A DNA stretch of 64,000 nt from positions 2,551,501-2,615,500 of the forward strand of contig CAHIKZ030005408.1 of assembly GCA_903632075.3 (NCBI GenBank). The letters run 5' to 3'. Both the position numbers and the translations under genes were made by a program. Shown here piece after piece: positions 53,836 to 64,000 of the stretch (positions are counted from its first letter, which is position 1; each line of letters starts with the position of its first letter). The stretch is from Acanthosepion pharaonis (lineage: Eukaryota; Mollusca; Cephalopoda; Sepiida; Sepiidae). The notes under the pieces were generated by a model that had not been told where the DNA came from, did no database searches, and saw nothing but the letters and a program-made list of their open reading frames with translations.

Positions 53836-54552
53836 CTAGCAGCATGGCCCGGCGTTGCCCGTGCTTGATTTAAAAATCGTACGACTCATACAGTGTCGCT
53901 ATCACTTGACTTAAAAATATATTTGCCCTTCCTTGCCTTTTTTTAAAGGAGTGCCCTTTGCCGTGCTGATGTTGCTACATGCCTTACTTCTTGCCTATCT
54001 CACACTGCAAATTTTTTCTAAGCTCTATACTAAACATTAAATCTGTTATGAAAAAGAACTAAACAAAATGAACACAAAACGATCAGCTTAAAAAAGGACT
54101 CGTAACTGGAAAAACCAAATGAAAAAGAATGCTAACAACAAATATTTTTCACATCAACCCAGTTCTGCGGAATCAGAATCAACGTTGAGTTTAAGCAAGC
54201 GAATGAGCCAATTGGAGTAAAAAGTGCCATGCAGATTTAAATTTTTCCCACTTGTGACGAATGCAGCTATCGATTTTTTTTGCATGCTAGCATGCTAGTT
54301 AACATTCGTGTCAGTCAGTTGTTGGCTCTCACGCTGGCCAATAGAATCTTGCCAGGCTCTCTACTCTGGCTGTAGAAGCATGAAAAAAATTGATTATTTC
54401 CAATATCGATGGGAGTTGGGAAATGCAAAGTCAGTCTTGTCCTTCCTACTAACTTGGAGCATGTGCATGTAAATTTTGGTGCAAATCCGTCAAAAATTGC
54501 GTCCGTGCATTCATTACACACACACACACATCCTGCCTTTTATAGATAGAGA
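53836..54552 (+). mobile_element. Non-autonomous element with CCCGGCGTTGCCCG head, copy 2
   Basis: The head CTAGCAGCATGGCCCGGCGT is followed by TGCCCGTGCTTGATT. The tail has an AC run and CCTGCCTTTTATAGATAG. Inverted partner of 208-982, similar along nearly the entire length. Confidence 0.65.
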
Positions 54553-54691
54553 TACAAATTTCTCTGAGTATGAAAATTAATTAATAAGAACATTTCTATG
54601 TAAAATTATTCAAGGGGATTTAATTGAAATGTTTATATAAAAATAAAGTCATGATTTTTAAAAAAAATTACAGTGAAATTTAACTAATACG

Positions 54692-54960
54692 AGGTACATT
54701 CAAAAAGTATCCAAATTTATTTTTCCCCGTCAAAACTAATGTGTTCAATCATTTTGTATGATAAAAAAAAAAATCCAATAAGCATGCCCTACATGACTTT
54801 ACTCTAGGCATGACAGCTGGAAACTGATGCTGCTACCGGCATGAAAATTTTCACATATGCGCATGAAGGGTGATGCATTTTGCCTATGTAGCATTAGTTT
54901 TGTTGGGAAAATATAAAGTCAGATTTTTTTGTTTTTTTATATTTATTCATTAATATTTTA
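54692..54960 (+). mobile_element. Possible mariner-type 5' end
   Basis: TA is followed by CGAGGTACATTCAAAAAGTA, close to the terminal inverted repeat of some mariner elements (CGAGGTGTGTTCAAAAAGT type). No transposase frame or right end was found, so this is a truncated end at best. Confidence 0.4.
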
Positions 54961-55490
54961 GCTATTTAAAGGGGAGTTGTAGCATGCAGATGGAAAAAAA
55001 AAAGGAGCTAACGGAAGGTACACAAGTCAATACCCGATCGGTATCAGCTGGGTCACCGTGGAGAGGGGTATGATGTTGAAAGACCCGAAACCCCTAATGA
55101 ACCTTGGCTAGAAACATCACTGATGATATGTACCAAAGCATCCAATAGATGTATTTTACAAAATACATCATGCTACTAACAATTATTACTAACCACAAAT
55201 TTTTTAAAAAATTATTTCAGGATAGTTTTAAATTTTTCAGGACAAATGAAGTTGGTTTTTGGGATTGTTCTGAGATGATTTTGAAGAAAGTTAATTTGAA
55301 GTCTTGAATGAAACCAATTATTCACAGTCATTTTGTAATATTAATAATTCAATCAAAGAAATTGTTTTTATTAAAGACAGTCTTAAAAAGACTGTAGTGA
55401 ATATTACCAATACAAAAATAAATTTAATTTCCTGACAGCTAAACTGTGTTCTGCAACATATGTTTACATTGGGACAAAACATAATCAAAG
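54961..55490. other. Intron, no feature
   Basis: A mixed-composition block at 55010-55130 (GGGTCACCGTGGAGAGGGGT) stands out from AT-rich flanks but matches nothing I recognise. Confidence 0.4.
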
Positions 55491-55740
55491 ATAAAAGTTA
55501 ACCCTAGCTTTGAACACATTAAGATTGTAGTGATCAAGAAAACATTCTGTTGGGAGTTTGTTCCACAGGGCAGTGGTTCGCAGGAAGAAGCTGCTTGAGT
55601 GCAACTTACTTCTCATCGATGGAATACGGAGAGAATGTGGGTGGTTTGGAGAGGGATAGAGGAAAGTAGTGAATAACATACCTAATGAGGTTGTGTAAAT
55701 GGTTGGTAGAATGGGGATTAGCAAAAAGACAAAACTTATT
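55491..55740. repeat. Composite repeat: antisense LINE tail fused to sense RTE end
   Basis: The minus strand encodes SSFFLRTTALWNKLPTECFL then FKARVNFYL (CR1/L2-like C-terminus). From about 55619 the plus strand reads as RTE C-terminus (GAGAGGGATAGAGGAAAGTA, GTGTAAATGGTTGGTAGAAT). The same junction, in the opposite orientation, is present at 58770-59125. RTE homology resumes at 55962 after an inserted 221-bp element. Confidence 0.75.
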
Positions 55741-55961
55741 GTTGTAATGTAATGTGGACTGACTATATCAGTAGCTATATATAGTGAGCACAGAATATAC
55801 CTGGGGGATTGCTTCAGGAACTAATAGCCTGCCACCCAATTCCCTGTCTTTCAGTAGTGTATTCTCTTTTACAATAAAACTTTTTTTTCATCTATGCGCG
55901 TGTTGCTGTTCTGTATTCGAGTACAACCTTTGTCTGTTTGTACCCTCTTTAAAGATACAAC
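55741..55961. mobile_element. 221-bp LTR-like insertion with 7-bp flanking repeats
   Basis: Flanked by ACTTATT at 55734-55740 and 55962-55968, interrupting the RTE coding tail. The ends are GTTGTA and TACAAC (inverted). It contains GCTATATATAGTGAGC (TATA-like) and TTTTACAATAAAAC (polyadenylation-like), so a solo LTR is plausible. The ends are not the canonical TG...CA. Confidence 0.6.
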
Positions 55962-56030
55962 ACTTATTAAGGGCTACAAAGGACAGAAACTTGTGGAGAG
56001 CCATGATCACCCATGGCCTGACAGCTGAGA

Positions 56031-56038
<8 letters not shown>

Positions 56039-56095
<57 letters not shown>

Positions 56096-56106
56096 TATAC
56101 ATATGC

Positions 56107-56159
<53 letters not shown>

Positions 56160-56170
56160 ATATATATATG
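56039..56170. repeat. (TA)n microsatellite, interrupted
   Basis: TA tracts at about 56040-56092 and 56117-56170, with GCATATACATATGCAT between them. Confidence 0.95.
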
Positions 56171-56185
56171 ATAAAATGTGTATAT

Positions 56186-56642
56186 ACAGTGGAATTTAAC
56201 GGACTAATAGGGAGGACGGTTATCCATTAAAGCCATTTCTTTGTTAATTTGAAGCACTTTTTGTAATGGCCTAAAAACACCCAGTACAATATAAAATTAT
56301 TGTAAATAAATGTAAATACAGTATATTTGTATGTGTATTTATTTTTAAGTTACTATATAGTAACTTAAAATAAATTAAACACACACACACACACAGATAG
56401 AGAGGGAGAGAGAGGTTGTGTATGTTGCGTGTACATGACAAGTGCTCAAGTAAACAACAGTAGCTATTCCCAGAATTACCAGTCTCTGTCTGTTGATTAT
56501 GCCAGTAAACAATAGTGGTCAATTCTGGAACTAACAGACTTTGCTTGCTACGCATGCACATTTTGAGTTCCAGCTGGACACTACCAATTCTGCGTATTTT
56601 GTCTGTTAAATCTGGAACTGTTAATTCGAGGTTTTACTCTGT
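56186..56642. mobile_element. Possible pogo/Tigger-like non-autonomous element
   Basis: The left end is ACAGTGGAATTTAACGGACT. The right end, read inward, is ACAGAGTAAAACCTCGAATT then AACAGTTCCAG. The ends are only partly similar. CAGT-GGAA-type ends are typical of Tigger-like DNA transposons. There is no transposase frame. A TA tract follows at 56654-56696. Confidence 0.4.
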
Positions 56643-56649
56643 GTGTGTG

Positions 56650-56699
<50 letters not shown>

Positions 56700-56914
56700 A
56701 AAATAATATAATTGTTAGGCTATATGACATATCAAAAGATATGGCATGATGATTGCATTTAGTATGAAACAGACTGTTACCTCTTGGTATAAACTTCAAT
56801 GTCCACGTTTATATTTATATACACTATCCCTGATATTGAGCACATTAATAACCCATAAATATAGTATACCTTAAAAATATATTTTATCATATATATACAT
56901 GCATACACACACAC

Positions 56915-57058
56915 ACAACTTTCATTAAAAAACGACTGACAAGGTACTGTGGTTACTTTCCTTGTTGGTTGCCACAATTACTAAATTACATGACCCACCA
57001 GCCAACAAGGAAAGTAACCACAGTATCTTGTCAGTCATTTTTAATGGAACTTGTATAA
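56915..57058. repeat. Hairpin-forming inverted repeat
   Basis: TGTGGTTACTTTCCTTGTTG at 56949-56968 pairs with the complement CAACAAGGAAAGTAACCACA near 57003-57022. Pairing continues outward through GACTGACAAGGTAC and TTTCATTAAAAA. The loop is about 35 bases. Confidence 0.7.
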
Positions 57059-57589
57059 AAGATGGATTGCTGCCAAAATACACAATATTCCTTGGATCAA
57101 TGCTAATATTTAGTAAACTACATAATAAAACAGTTAATCAATTTGTATCCGGAGCAGCAATGATATTTGCTCTAAGTTTGATTCTGATAATGGAAATGAG
57201 TTCCATTGTAGATAAACAAGCTGAAAGTTATACTCCTATAGTCTTCATTGTGTCTCTATTGTCTGCTTCAGTAGCCAAACTGTTAATCTGCTCCTTGTCT
57301 CTTGATTGCTAATTTCCTCCGCCTACAAAAACCTCCTCTCAGATATTCTGCTGATCATTTTCAATAACCTGATTTTCAACACGCCACTCTCAAGCTTTTT
57401 AATCTCCATCCAGCATTCACTGTTGCAACAAAAGATAAAAATGCACGGTACTTTATATAATCTCAATTTTATCAATTTCTTCAAGCTGTTTCATTAAACA
57501 AAGAATTAGTAGATCATGTAATCCTTAAAGTTATTTTTCTATTTATTATTTTATTTTTCACATCTTTTTATATTCCATTAGTAAGGAGT
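57059..57589. other. Intron, no gene supported
   Basis: Short plus-strand frames at 56962-57312 and 57306-57497 have no recognisable motif and overlap repeat DNA. I see nothing else. Confidence 0.4.
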
Positions 57590-57945
57590 AAGTTCCACTC
57601 TGATAGCTTTTTCCCAGAACTGTTACTTTGTGAAACACTCCCGAGAGGATTCTTACCCAATCACTATGATATTATCCACTTCAAGTCTAGTGTCAACTGT
57701 TATCAATCCTTCATATCCTCATAACATTGCTTTTCTATTTCATTTATAAGGAGTAAGTTTCACACAGACAATGTCCCTTAGAACTCTTTGTAGAGTAGAA
57801 TCATGATTGGACACTTCCCTGAGCACTACAATCTCAACCTCTTAAAATCTAGTTATCTATCCTACACATCCTCATATGTGCTTCTTACTTCCTCTCTTTA
57901 TGCTCTTACAACAACCTCATTCAGTAACCATCTGCCTTGAGTGAC
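57590..57945 (+). repeat. CR1/L2-like LINE tail, duplicated
   Basis: AGTAAGTTCCACTCTGATAG and AACTGTTACTTTGTGAAACA correspond to the region before WNxLP. GAGGATTCTTACCCAATCAC with CACTTCAAGTCTAGTGTCAA corresponds to the end of the ORF. A partial second copy starts near 57748. A poly-A at 57972-57999 follows. Confidence 0.6.
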
Positions 57946-57967
57946 GTTTGGGCTTTGTGAATAATAG

Positions 57968-58000
<33 letters not shown>

Positions 58001-58271
58001 AACCCACCCCTTTTATTCCAGCCAACTTGTTTATTTGAAACTAAAATAAAAAAAAAAATAAATCCTACAACTCTTATTACTATTGGCAATATAAAAGAGT
58101 GTGCACTTTGATAGACTGAAGCAGTTATATATAAATCCTGACAAAAGACCAATCTGATTTACATCTATGAACAGGAAACATGACCAAAACACAAATAGCA
58201 CATGGTATATGTTCATAACAGTATATTTTTCAGTATCTGTCTATATTTATGACATGAAGTGTTATGTACAT

Positions 58272-58698
58272 TATTTACATTATTCGGACTAATGTCGTCA
58301 TATCTGTCGCCATATTTATTACGTTTTGCCCGTTGTACGCTCCAGCCTTCTTCAAGTGGTTGGAATGTCGAACTGAACCCTTTATTTCACTCACTGGGGT
58401 AGACTATTCTAGTTCTACGTGCCATGTTTTTAATGGATGTCAGTTATCAGTTATCTCCTGCTAATTTCCCTCTGAAAGTTCTCCACTGCCTTAACCAGGT
58501 ATTGAACTCACACTCTTTGGGTCCTGTCACTGGATCTAACTAACGCCTTTATCCACTGTGCCATGTGTCCTTGAGCGAAATAAAGGGTTAAGTTCGACAT
58601 TCCAACTACCTGAAGAAGGCCAGAGCATACAATGGCTGAAATGTTGTAATAAATATGGCGACAAAGATGAGGACAATAGTCCGAATAATGTAAATAAA
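58272..58698 (-). mobile_element. TIR-SINE element, second complete copy
   Basis: The left arm (58272-58360) is ATTTACATTATTCGGACTAA through CCAGCCTTCTTCAAGTGG. The right arm (58605-58698) is CTACCTGAAGAAGGCC through AATAATGTAAAT. The tRNA-like head is on the minus strand: box A ACATGGCACAGTGGA near 58551-58566 and box B GTGAGTTCAATACCTGG at 58496-58512. The inner part is longer than in 8668-9038 and is inverted relative to the arms. Confidence 0.7.
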
Positions 58699-58769
58699 GT
58701 AGATTTTTCTGCTCTCAATTCAATTGTGTTTTGCCCCAATGCAAATATATGCTGCAGAACACTATTCAG

Positions 58770-59125
58770 CTGTCAGAACATAGGTGATCACAGCTCTCCA
58801 CAAGTTTCTATTCTTTGTAGCTTTTAATAAGTTTTGTCTTTTTGCTAATCCCTGTTCTGCCAACCATTTACACAAGCTTGTTATACATAGCTTTCCTCTA
58901 TTCCTCTCCAAACCATCCACATTCTTTCCAGATTCCATCAGTGAGATGTAAGTTCCACTCAAGCAGCTTCTTCCCATGAACCACTGCTTTGTGGAACAGA
59001 CTCCCAACAGGATGTTTCACTGATCACTACAATCTTAATTTGTTCAAGGCTAGGGTTAACTGTTATCTTCCACTCCTATATGCACAAATGGCCACCTAAC
59101 GTAACCCTCTACCCTGGGCCTTGTA
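58770..59125. repeat. Composite repeat, second copy (RTE end + LINE tail)
   Basis: The minus strand encodes RGKLCITSLCKWLAEQGLAK and LLKATKNRNLWRAVITYVL (RTE). From about 58925 the plus strand carries the CR1/L2-like end (AACCACTGCTTTGTGGAACA, TCAAGGCTAGGGTTAACTGT). The junction sequence around 58890-58960 equals the complement of 55600-55660. A poly-A at 59141-59164 follows. Confidence 0.75.
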
Positions 59126-59164
59126 AAGGGTGAACCTTACAGTAAAAAAAAAAAAAAAAAAAAA

Positions 59165-59639
59165 AGTCCTGTGAGTATCAAATTTTCTATGCCTCTTTCC
59201 TCATTATGTGCCTTAGAAATTTCAATTATCTTTTTCTAAGTTGTAAAGTGAGTGGCCATGGTTAAATGTAAATAAATGGCTGAACTGCCCAATAAACAGA
59301 ATTGACTAAGTTTGCAATAAACAATAACAAGAAAAGAAAGAACAGGGCAAAAAATAAAATAAAGCAAGCAAACAATATACACAAGGCAAATTAACAGTGC
59401 TAAGGCAAAGCAACAGTAATATATAAAAAAATTCACAAACTAAAAATTGGGGTTGATATATAAGAGCAAATTCTATTAAATGAATGAAGTGCTCTGACTT
59501 CAAGACAAAACAGACCAGGACTGAGGCATATGAAAGTGAGAACCAGCCTATTTTATTGGCTAAGGAGAAAACCCAGCATGCAATTGTGTTCTGCTGGCTA
59601 CAAACTCGGGAGGGAAAAGTGTTTTGTAGTCATTCCCAA
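59165..59639. other. Intron with RTE scrap
   Basis: The first 60 bases (CCTGTGAGTATCAAATTTTC, ATTATGTGCC) are a minus-strand scrap of the RTE coding region. The rest shows nothing recognisable. Confidence 0.45.
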
Positions 59640-60500
59640 TAAAGATTGGAACCAACATAAGTATAAATATCCTTTATGTTTCCATTTTCTCTAAAACTTT
59701 GTTGTTGCTCACAGGTTCATTCTATAGTATTCTCAGTATCCTTCTTTATCTGAGGAAATTGTCCAGCATTCATTGCCATATAGGAGGACCAATAGTATAT
59801 AAGTTCAGTACTCTTTTCTTTGTTTCTAATAAAATGTTACTGCTTTTTAATATTTTAAATAGCTTTTGGAAGGCATCTTTTGCTATTATAATGTAGCTTT
59901 AGAGTTTAGTGTCACAATTTCAGTTTTCTGTTAAAACACTTACTAGATGTTTAAATTTTTGCACTTGCTTGATTTTGGCATCTGCAATTTATAATTCTCA
60001 TGTTGGGCTCTTTTTGCTGACAACCATACATTCTGTTTTCAAACATTTGATGGTTAGTCCTTTCTTCTCACTTTATTTTAATACCTTCTGTAGAAGTTTC
60101 TGTATTTTCCTTTCTGTGTCTGCTATCAACACTATATCATCTGCACATCTTATGTTATTAACATTGTGGCCACTAATAATGAGTCTTGGTAAAACCTCTA
60201 ATTCTCTCAAGATCACCTCACTCTAAAGGTCCAGTGAGGAGACTCATCCTTGTCTTATGCCCCTTTCCTTTTTGTGTATTTACTGAAATCATTTTCTATC
60301 CATATATACAGTCAGGTTGCTCCCAGTGTAAATTATGAATTATTCTAGTATCTTTCCCAAGTAAATCAAGCTTTCCTAGCAGTTCAACTAGTTCTTTGTA
60401 ACGTATTTTATCAAATGCTTTTGCATAATCTATAAAACATAGGTATACATCCTTCTACATTTGTATTGTTTTTCTGACTAAATATTTCTTTCCTATTATG
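59640..60500 (-). pseudogene. RTE-type LINE reverse transcriptase copy
   Basis: Minus-strand blocks in order from 60500: the palm region, EVILRELEVLPRLIISGHNV, IRCADDIVLIADTERKIQKL (catalytic Tyr replaced by Cys before A-D-D), KTECMVVSK, KIKQVQKFKHLVSVLTEN and AKDAFQKLFKIL. Stops are frequent. Antisense to the other large RTE copies. Confidence 0.75.
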
Positions 60501-60753
60501 TGCTACTGATTAAGATTTAATTCTAAGCTATGATTTTATTGTTTGGAGTAGATCATATATTATTCCACAGGTGGTATAAAGTTTTATTGAAAGCATATTT
60601 CTTACACCCAACATCATTTGAAATTTCCCAAGGTGAATAATTTTAGGCAATTTAATAACAAATTAGGAATGTACTTTCACCAATAATATATATTTCTTTT
60701 TAAAGAATTAATGGATTTGTTTTTAATCTGACATTTTTATTACTGCAATAGTA

Positions 60754-60842
60754 ATTTTTAGTGGAGAATAGTGTTTGAAATAGATGCCTCTTTAAAATAA
60801 AAAATGTGCCATCTATTTCAAACACTGGTATTCACTAAAAAT
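60754..60842. repeat. Small hairpin element
   Basis: ATTTTTAGTGGAGAATAGTG and GTTTGAAATAGATG pair with CATCTATTTCAAACAC and ATTCACTAAAAAT. The loop is about 20 bases. Confidence 0.7.
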
Positions 60843-61190
60843 AGCATTATAATTAATAAAAATTTCTTATTAAACAATATCTGAAAAAGTTTATAATTTG
60901 AAATATAATCCAGTAAGTGCAGAAGAAATGTCATATAACCATTATCTCAGATTAATGGTCAAAAATGGTTTAATGAATTAATCCTAAACTGGCACTACAA
61001 AATCACAAAAACCTAATGCAAATAACAAAAACCACATCACTTGAGGACTTTCAATAGTAGTAACAACTAAAATGGATATCACATGTAACTCAAAGAGAAA
61101 ATAATGACTTAAAGATGTTGATGTGTGTACTTATGGTATGTAGATTTAATAGGCTGGTTAATAAAATTTGAAGAATAAAAAAAAACAGAA

Positions 61191-61412
61191 TTGATATTTA
61201 TTATATATTAACCTTTTGACAAAATTGAAGAGAGTATAATTTCCACAGGGAGACGTCTAACCAACAACAACATTCCCCGGAAGAGTAAGTCCCACTTTGT
61301 TTATTTCATGTATCATTGAAAAAGAACACAGGCATGTTTGAAAATTCTGACTTTAAAATCTTCCTCTTCATGCTTCAATTGAGTCAAAAGGTTAATATAT
61401 AATAAATATCAA
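61191..61412. mobile_element. MITE with 30-bp perfect terminal inverted repeats
   Basis: The arms 61191-61220 and 61383-61412 are identical inverted copies (TTGATATTTATTATATATTA then ACCTTTTGAC). Each contains TTAACCTTTTGAC, recalling a TTAA-flanked piggyBac-type end, but the symmetry extends outside the TTAA. It has a 162-bp core with no frame and sits inside the 60985-62740 repeat cluster. Confidence 0.75.
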
Positions 61413-62456
61413 TATGGATGTCCAAGATAGCACCAAATCTGTTCAGAAATATCTAAACTGTCAGCTGCATAAAACTGCTTTCTCAGATCAATGGTTAAAA
61501 ATGGTTTCATTTAAGCATTCCATACTATATCCCAAACAAATCAACTAACAGAAGACAGTAAATCCTGCTTTTCTTCCCAAGGCCAATGCACTAATAATGA
61601 GAGTGGGGGCTGGGGATATGCTGATGATAAAGGTATTCATAGCTGGGATAAGAATGATCTCAAACAAAAATCAACATCTTCCACCAAGAATTCCAAGAAA
61701 TAGATCTCAAGATAAACCTAAACTGCACTTAGATGTAATTTAGCGAAAAACTCAAGTCATGTATTTAAATAGCCTCATCAGATCAAGACTTTCATATGGA
61801 TGTCCTAAATCGCGCCAAATCTATTCAGAAATATCTAAACTGCCAGTTGCATACAACTGCTTTCTCAGATCAATACTTAAAATGGTTTTGAGCAAATGAT
61901 ACCTATGGGGCTCAAAAAGGACGATTCTTCAAACATTGTGGACTGGTGCTACAAAATCAAAAAACTATATCAGATAACAGAAACCACATCACTTGAGGAC
62001 TTTCAATAGCAGCAGCAACTAAAATGTATATCACATGTAACTAGAAGGAAAAATAATGATATAATGAAGCTGTTAACTTTACACACTACCTTAAACAAAA
62101 GGTTAGGAAGGAGACTCCCCTCAATGCTAGAATGAGTGATAATGATTAAAAATGGATTTAAGCAAATGAATTCTTTAGGTCTTAAAGATGATCCTTCATC
62201 AGATCCTATAGACTGGTGCTACATAATAACTGATATGTCCTGGAAAGGGATATATTTGAACGAAGTAGCTACGTGGTTTTGGCTACTATAACCAAGTATA
62301 ATATGGTAGCAGTAATCGTCGTAGTCGCAGGTAAGAAGTGTAGATCAATGGCATAGTCCAATGGGCGTCGTTATAGACTTAGCTCTCAGATTAAGGCTCT
62401 TTACTGTCATACCTACACATCCATCAGTATTTATGACGGACACTAGCCAATCATAT

Positions 62457-62543
62457 TCCAGTGAGGGGAACAGAGGTGTATGCATATTCCATTATATCAA
62501 TCCAGTGAGGGGAACACAGGTGTATGCATATTCCATTATATCA
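62457..62543 (+). repeat. 44-bp tandem duplication
   Basis: TCCAGTGAGGGGAACAGAGG through TATTCCATTATATCAA is present twice in a row with one base difference. Confidence 0.9.
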
Positions 62544-63089
62544 ATAACAAACAGCTTTATCAAATAAAAACACATCACTTGAAAACTTCCAACAACAGTA
62601 TAAATGGGTAGCACATTTAAAGAGAAAATAATGATATACTCAAGATGTTGGATACCACACTACCAGAAATAAAAGGTATGAATGGAAACTCCTATCAATC
62701 CTAGAAAGAGAGATAACATTGGACTTGAGAAGTTTAATTTCCTGAAAAACTGCTTTAAGAAAAAGGTTTTATAAATTTCAACCACTATGAGGTAAATGAA
62801 TACTGAATGTTTCCTGTAGGAAAATGGTTAATTTTAACATTACCATTAAAGTCAATACAATCTATACTAAAGCACACTATTTTATCTCTCAATTGTGTTT
62901 CTGTCTTCAGACAGATCACAATAAGTAGGTCTCAGAATTCCATGACTGAAATTGGTAGATGTTCTATTCAAATAGTTTCTTCTCTTGCAATTCTCAATAG
63001 TGCAACTCACTTCTGATTTGTGTTCTTGTCAAATATGTTCCTCAAAAATTTAAATGCAATGCCATTCATCATCATCTGTCACCTTGAAT

Positions 63090-63170
63090 CCTTTTCTTTT
63101 ATTGACTTCTGTTTCTTTCCTTTCTAGTAACCACTTGTATCTTAGTGGCTTTTACTATCTTGCTTGGGGT
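63090..63170 (+). repeat. CR1/L2-like LINE 3' terminus
   Basis: TATCTTAGTGGCTTTTACTA and TTGCTTGGGGTGAAATAAAT match the 3' end seen at 45620-45655 and 52800. Confidence 0.55.
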
Positions 63171-63379
63171 GAAATAAATAAAAAAAAAATAAAAACAAAT
63201 TGATAAAATAAAGGCATGCTGAATTATATAATGGTAATGGGGAGATTAGCCATTTTCATACAGAAAATATTCAGAACTCATTGACCAAACAGGTAGCATT
63301 ACCATCTGTTGAAATTAATAAAATCTTTTTCTTAAACAGTTTTTCAAGAAAATAGATTTTCACAAATACATTATTATAG

Positions 63380-63560
63380 CTCTTTCTAATATCTATGGGA
63401 GTTTCCTTCTTAAACTTTTGCTCAAGTTAGTGTCGAAAGTTAACATCTTGATTATACCATTATTTATCTCCTAGATACATGTGCTATCCATTTTAGTTGT
63501 TGCTGCTACTGGAAGCTTTCAAGGGAAATAGTTTTTGTTTTTTTGGTAAAGTTTCTATTA
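63380..63560 (-). repeat. Inverted unit of the ACATCACTTGAGGACTTTC family
   Basis: TATGGGAGTTTCCTTCTTAA and ACATGTGCTATCCATTTTAG are the complements of the blocks at 62660-62740 and 62610. The rest of the window to 64000 is AT-rich with a poly-A at 63952-63976 and no other recognised feature. Confidence 0.6.
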
Positions 63561-63944
63561 TAAATTACTGAAGCCTACTGAAACTTACTGCAGAGTGTTA
63601 CAATCATCACCTTTGAAGTGTGAATGTTAGAATTGAAGCAAAAATAAATTAAAAAAAAAACAACAGAACAGAGATAGGAAATCTTACAACTTACAACTGG
63701 AAGAAAAATTCTAATGTGGCATATTCAAATTTAAAGCGGTTATCGTTTGTTTCAACAAATACAACATTCCTTATCTCGTTAACAATTTAAAGATGTTTTC
63801 AATTGTTCAAATTTTCCTTAACAACTTTACTGTGTCAAAGACAGAATTATCTCATCTGAAGATTGCCAAAAGTTGAGAAAAACATTTTGATGATTAATAA
63901 ATATATGCACTCATTATAAACTAATTTATTTATTAATTATCAAC

Positions 63945-63977
<33 letters not shown>

Positions 63978-64000
63978 TGGAAACTTTTGAGCACATCTAA

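Larger units (their letters stand above)
60985..62740 (+). repeat. Cluster of ACATCACTTGAGGACTTTC family units
   Basis: At least three units (about 60985-61110, 61960-62150 and 62545-62740) share AACAAAAACCACATCACT, AACTAAAATG, AGAAAATAATGAT and ATCAATCCTAGAAAGAGAGA. Between them lie pieces starting TCTCAGATCAATGGTTAAAA that recur at 60960, 61475 and 61865. Confidence 0.65.

Noticed and set aside
56962..57497. Two consecutive plus-strand frames (116 and 63 codons) as a hydrophobic protein
   Set aside because: They overlap a hairpin repeat and lack motifs; hydrophobicity follows from T-rich DNA.
61191..61412. Firm assignment to piggyBac
   Set aside because: The inverted symmetry extends outside the TTAA, so the target site and superfamily cannot be settled from one copy.
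38613..64000. The missing first coding exon of UNC80
   Set aside because: I looked for the conserved N-terminal segment upstream of SFERV on the minus strand and saw no convincing short exon. It probably lies beyond the window or is too short to see by eye.

Overview
This window is eukaryotic, AT-rich and almost entirely intronic. The one host gene I recognise is UNC80, on the minus strand. UNC80 is the large scaffold subunit of the NALCN sodium-leak channel complex. Four internal exons are visible, in transcript order 38612-36343, 26426-26185, 5521-5343 and 2437-2259. Their reading phases fit exactly (0/2, 2/1, 1/0, 0/2) and together they encode about 956 residues, roughly the first third of the protein. 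Introns are about 9.9, 20.7 and 2.9 kb. The first coding exon must lie more than 25 kb upstream, and the last two thirds lie beyond position 1. The large introns, the repeat types (tRNA-derived SINEs, RTE-like LINEs, Penelope, long TA tracts) and the protein divergence suggest a lophotrochozoan. A mollusc is likely and a cephalopod is my best guess, but this is inference.

Layout, left to right. Positions 1-2258 hold old repeats, 2259-2437 a UNC80 exon, and 2438-5342 LINE tails, a SINE and a hairpin element. A UNC80 exon lies at 5343-5521. The 20.7-kb intron at 5522-26184 holds a mariner-type MITE, an element with a GC-rich head motif, a tRNA-SINE bounded by inverted repeats, a decayed Ty3/gypsy remnant, a Penelope fragment with a GIY-YIG relic, a 68-bp tandem array hit by two MITEs, other tandem arrays, RTE-type LINE copies and a solo LTR. 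A UNC80 exon lies at 26185-26426. The next intron (26427-36342) carries an RTE copy broken by a perfect 161-bp inverted duplication, a full-length I-clade-like LINE (28621-34648, 13-bp target duplication) and an inverted SINE pair next to the following exon. The giant 2,270-bp UNC80 exon is at 36343-38612. Upstream intron DNA (38613-64000) includes a Ty1/copia element with 172-bp LTRs and a TTTAT target duplication (40823-45572), many RTE and LINE-tail fragments, a second TIR-SINE, a second probable solo LTR, MITEs, (TA)n tracts and several unclassified repeat families.

Every element coding region has stops or frameshifts, so I see no intact mobile-element protein. The window is best read as one conserved neuronal gene whose introns are a layered record of nested transposition. 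No functional RNA gene, CRISPR array or second host gene is supported.
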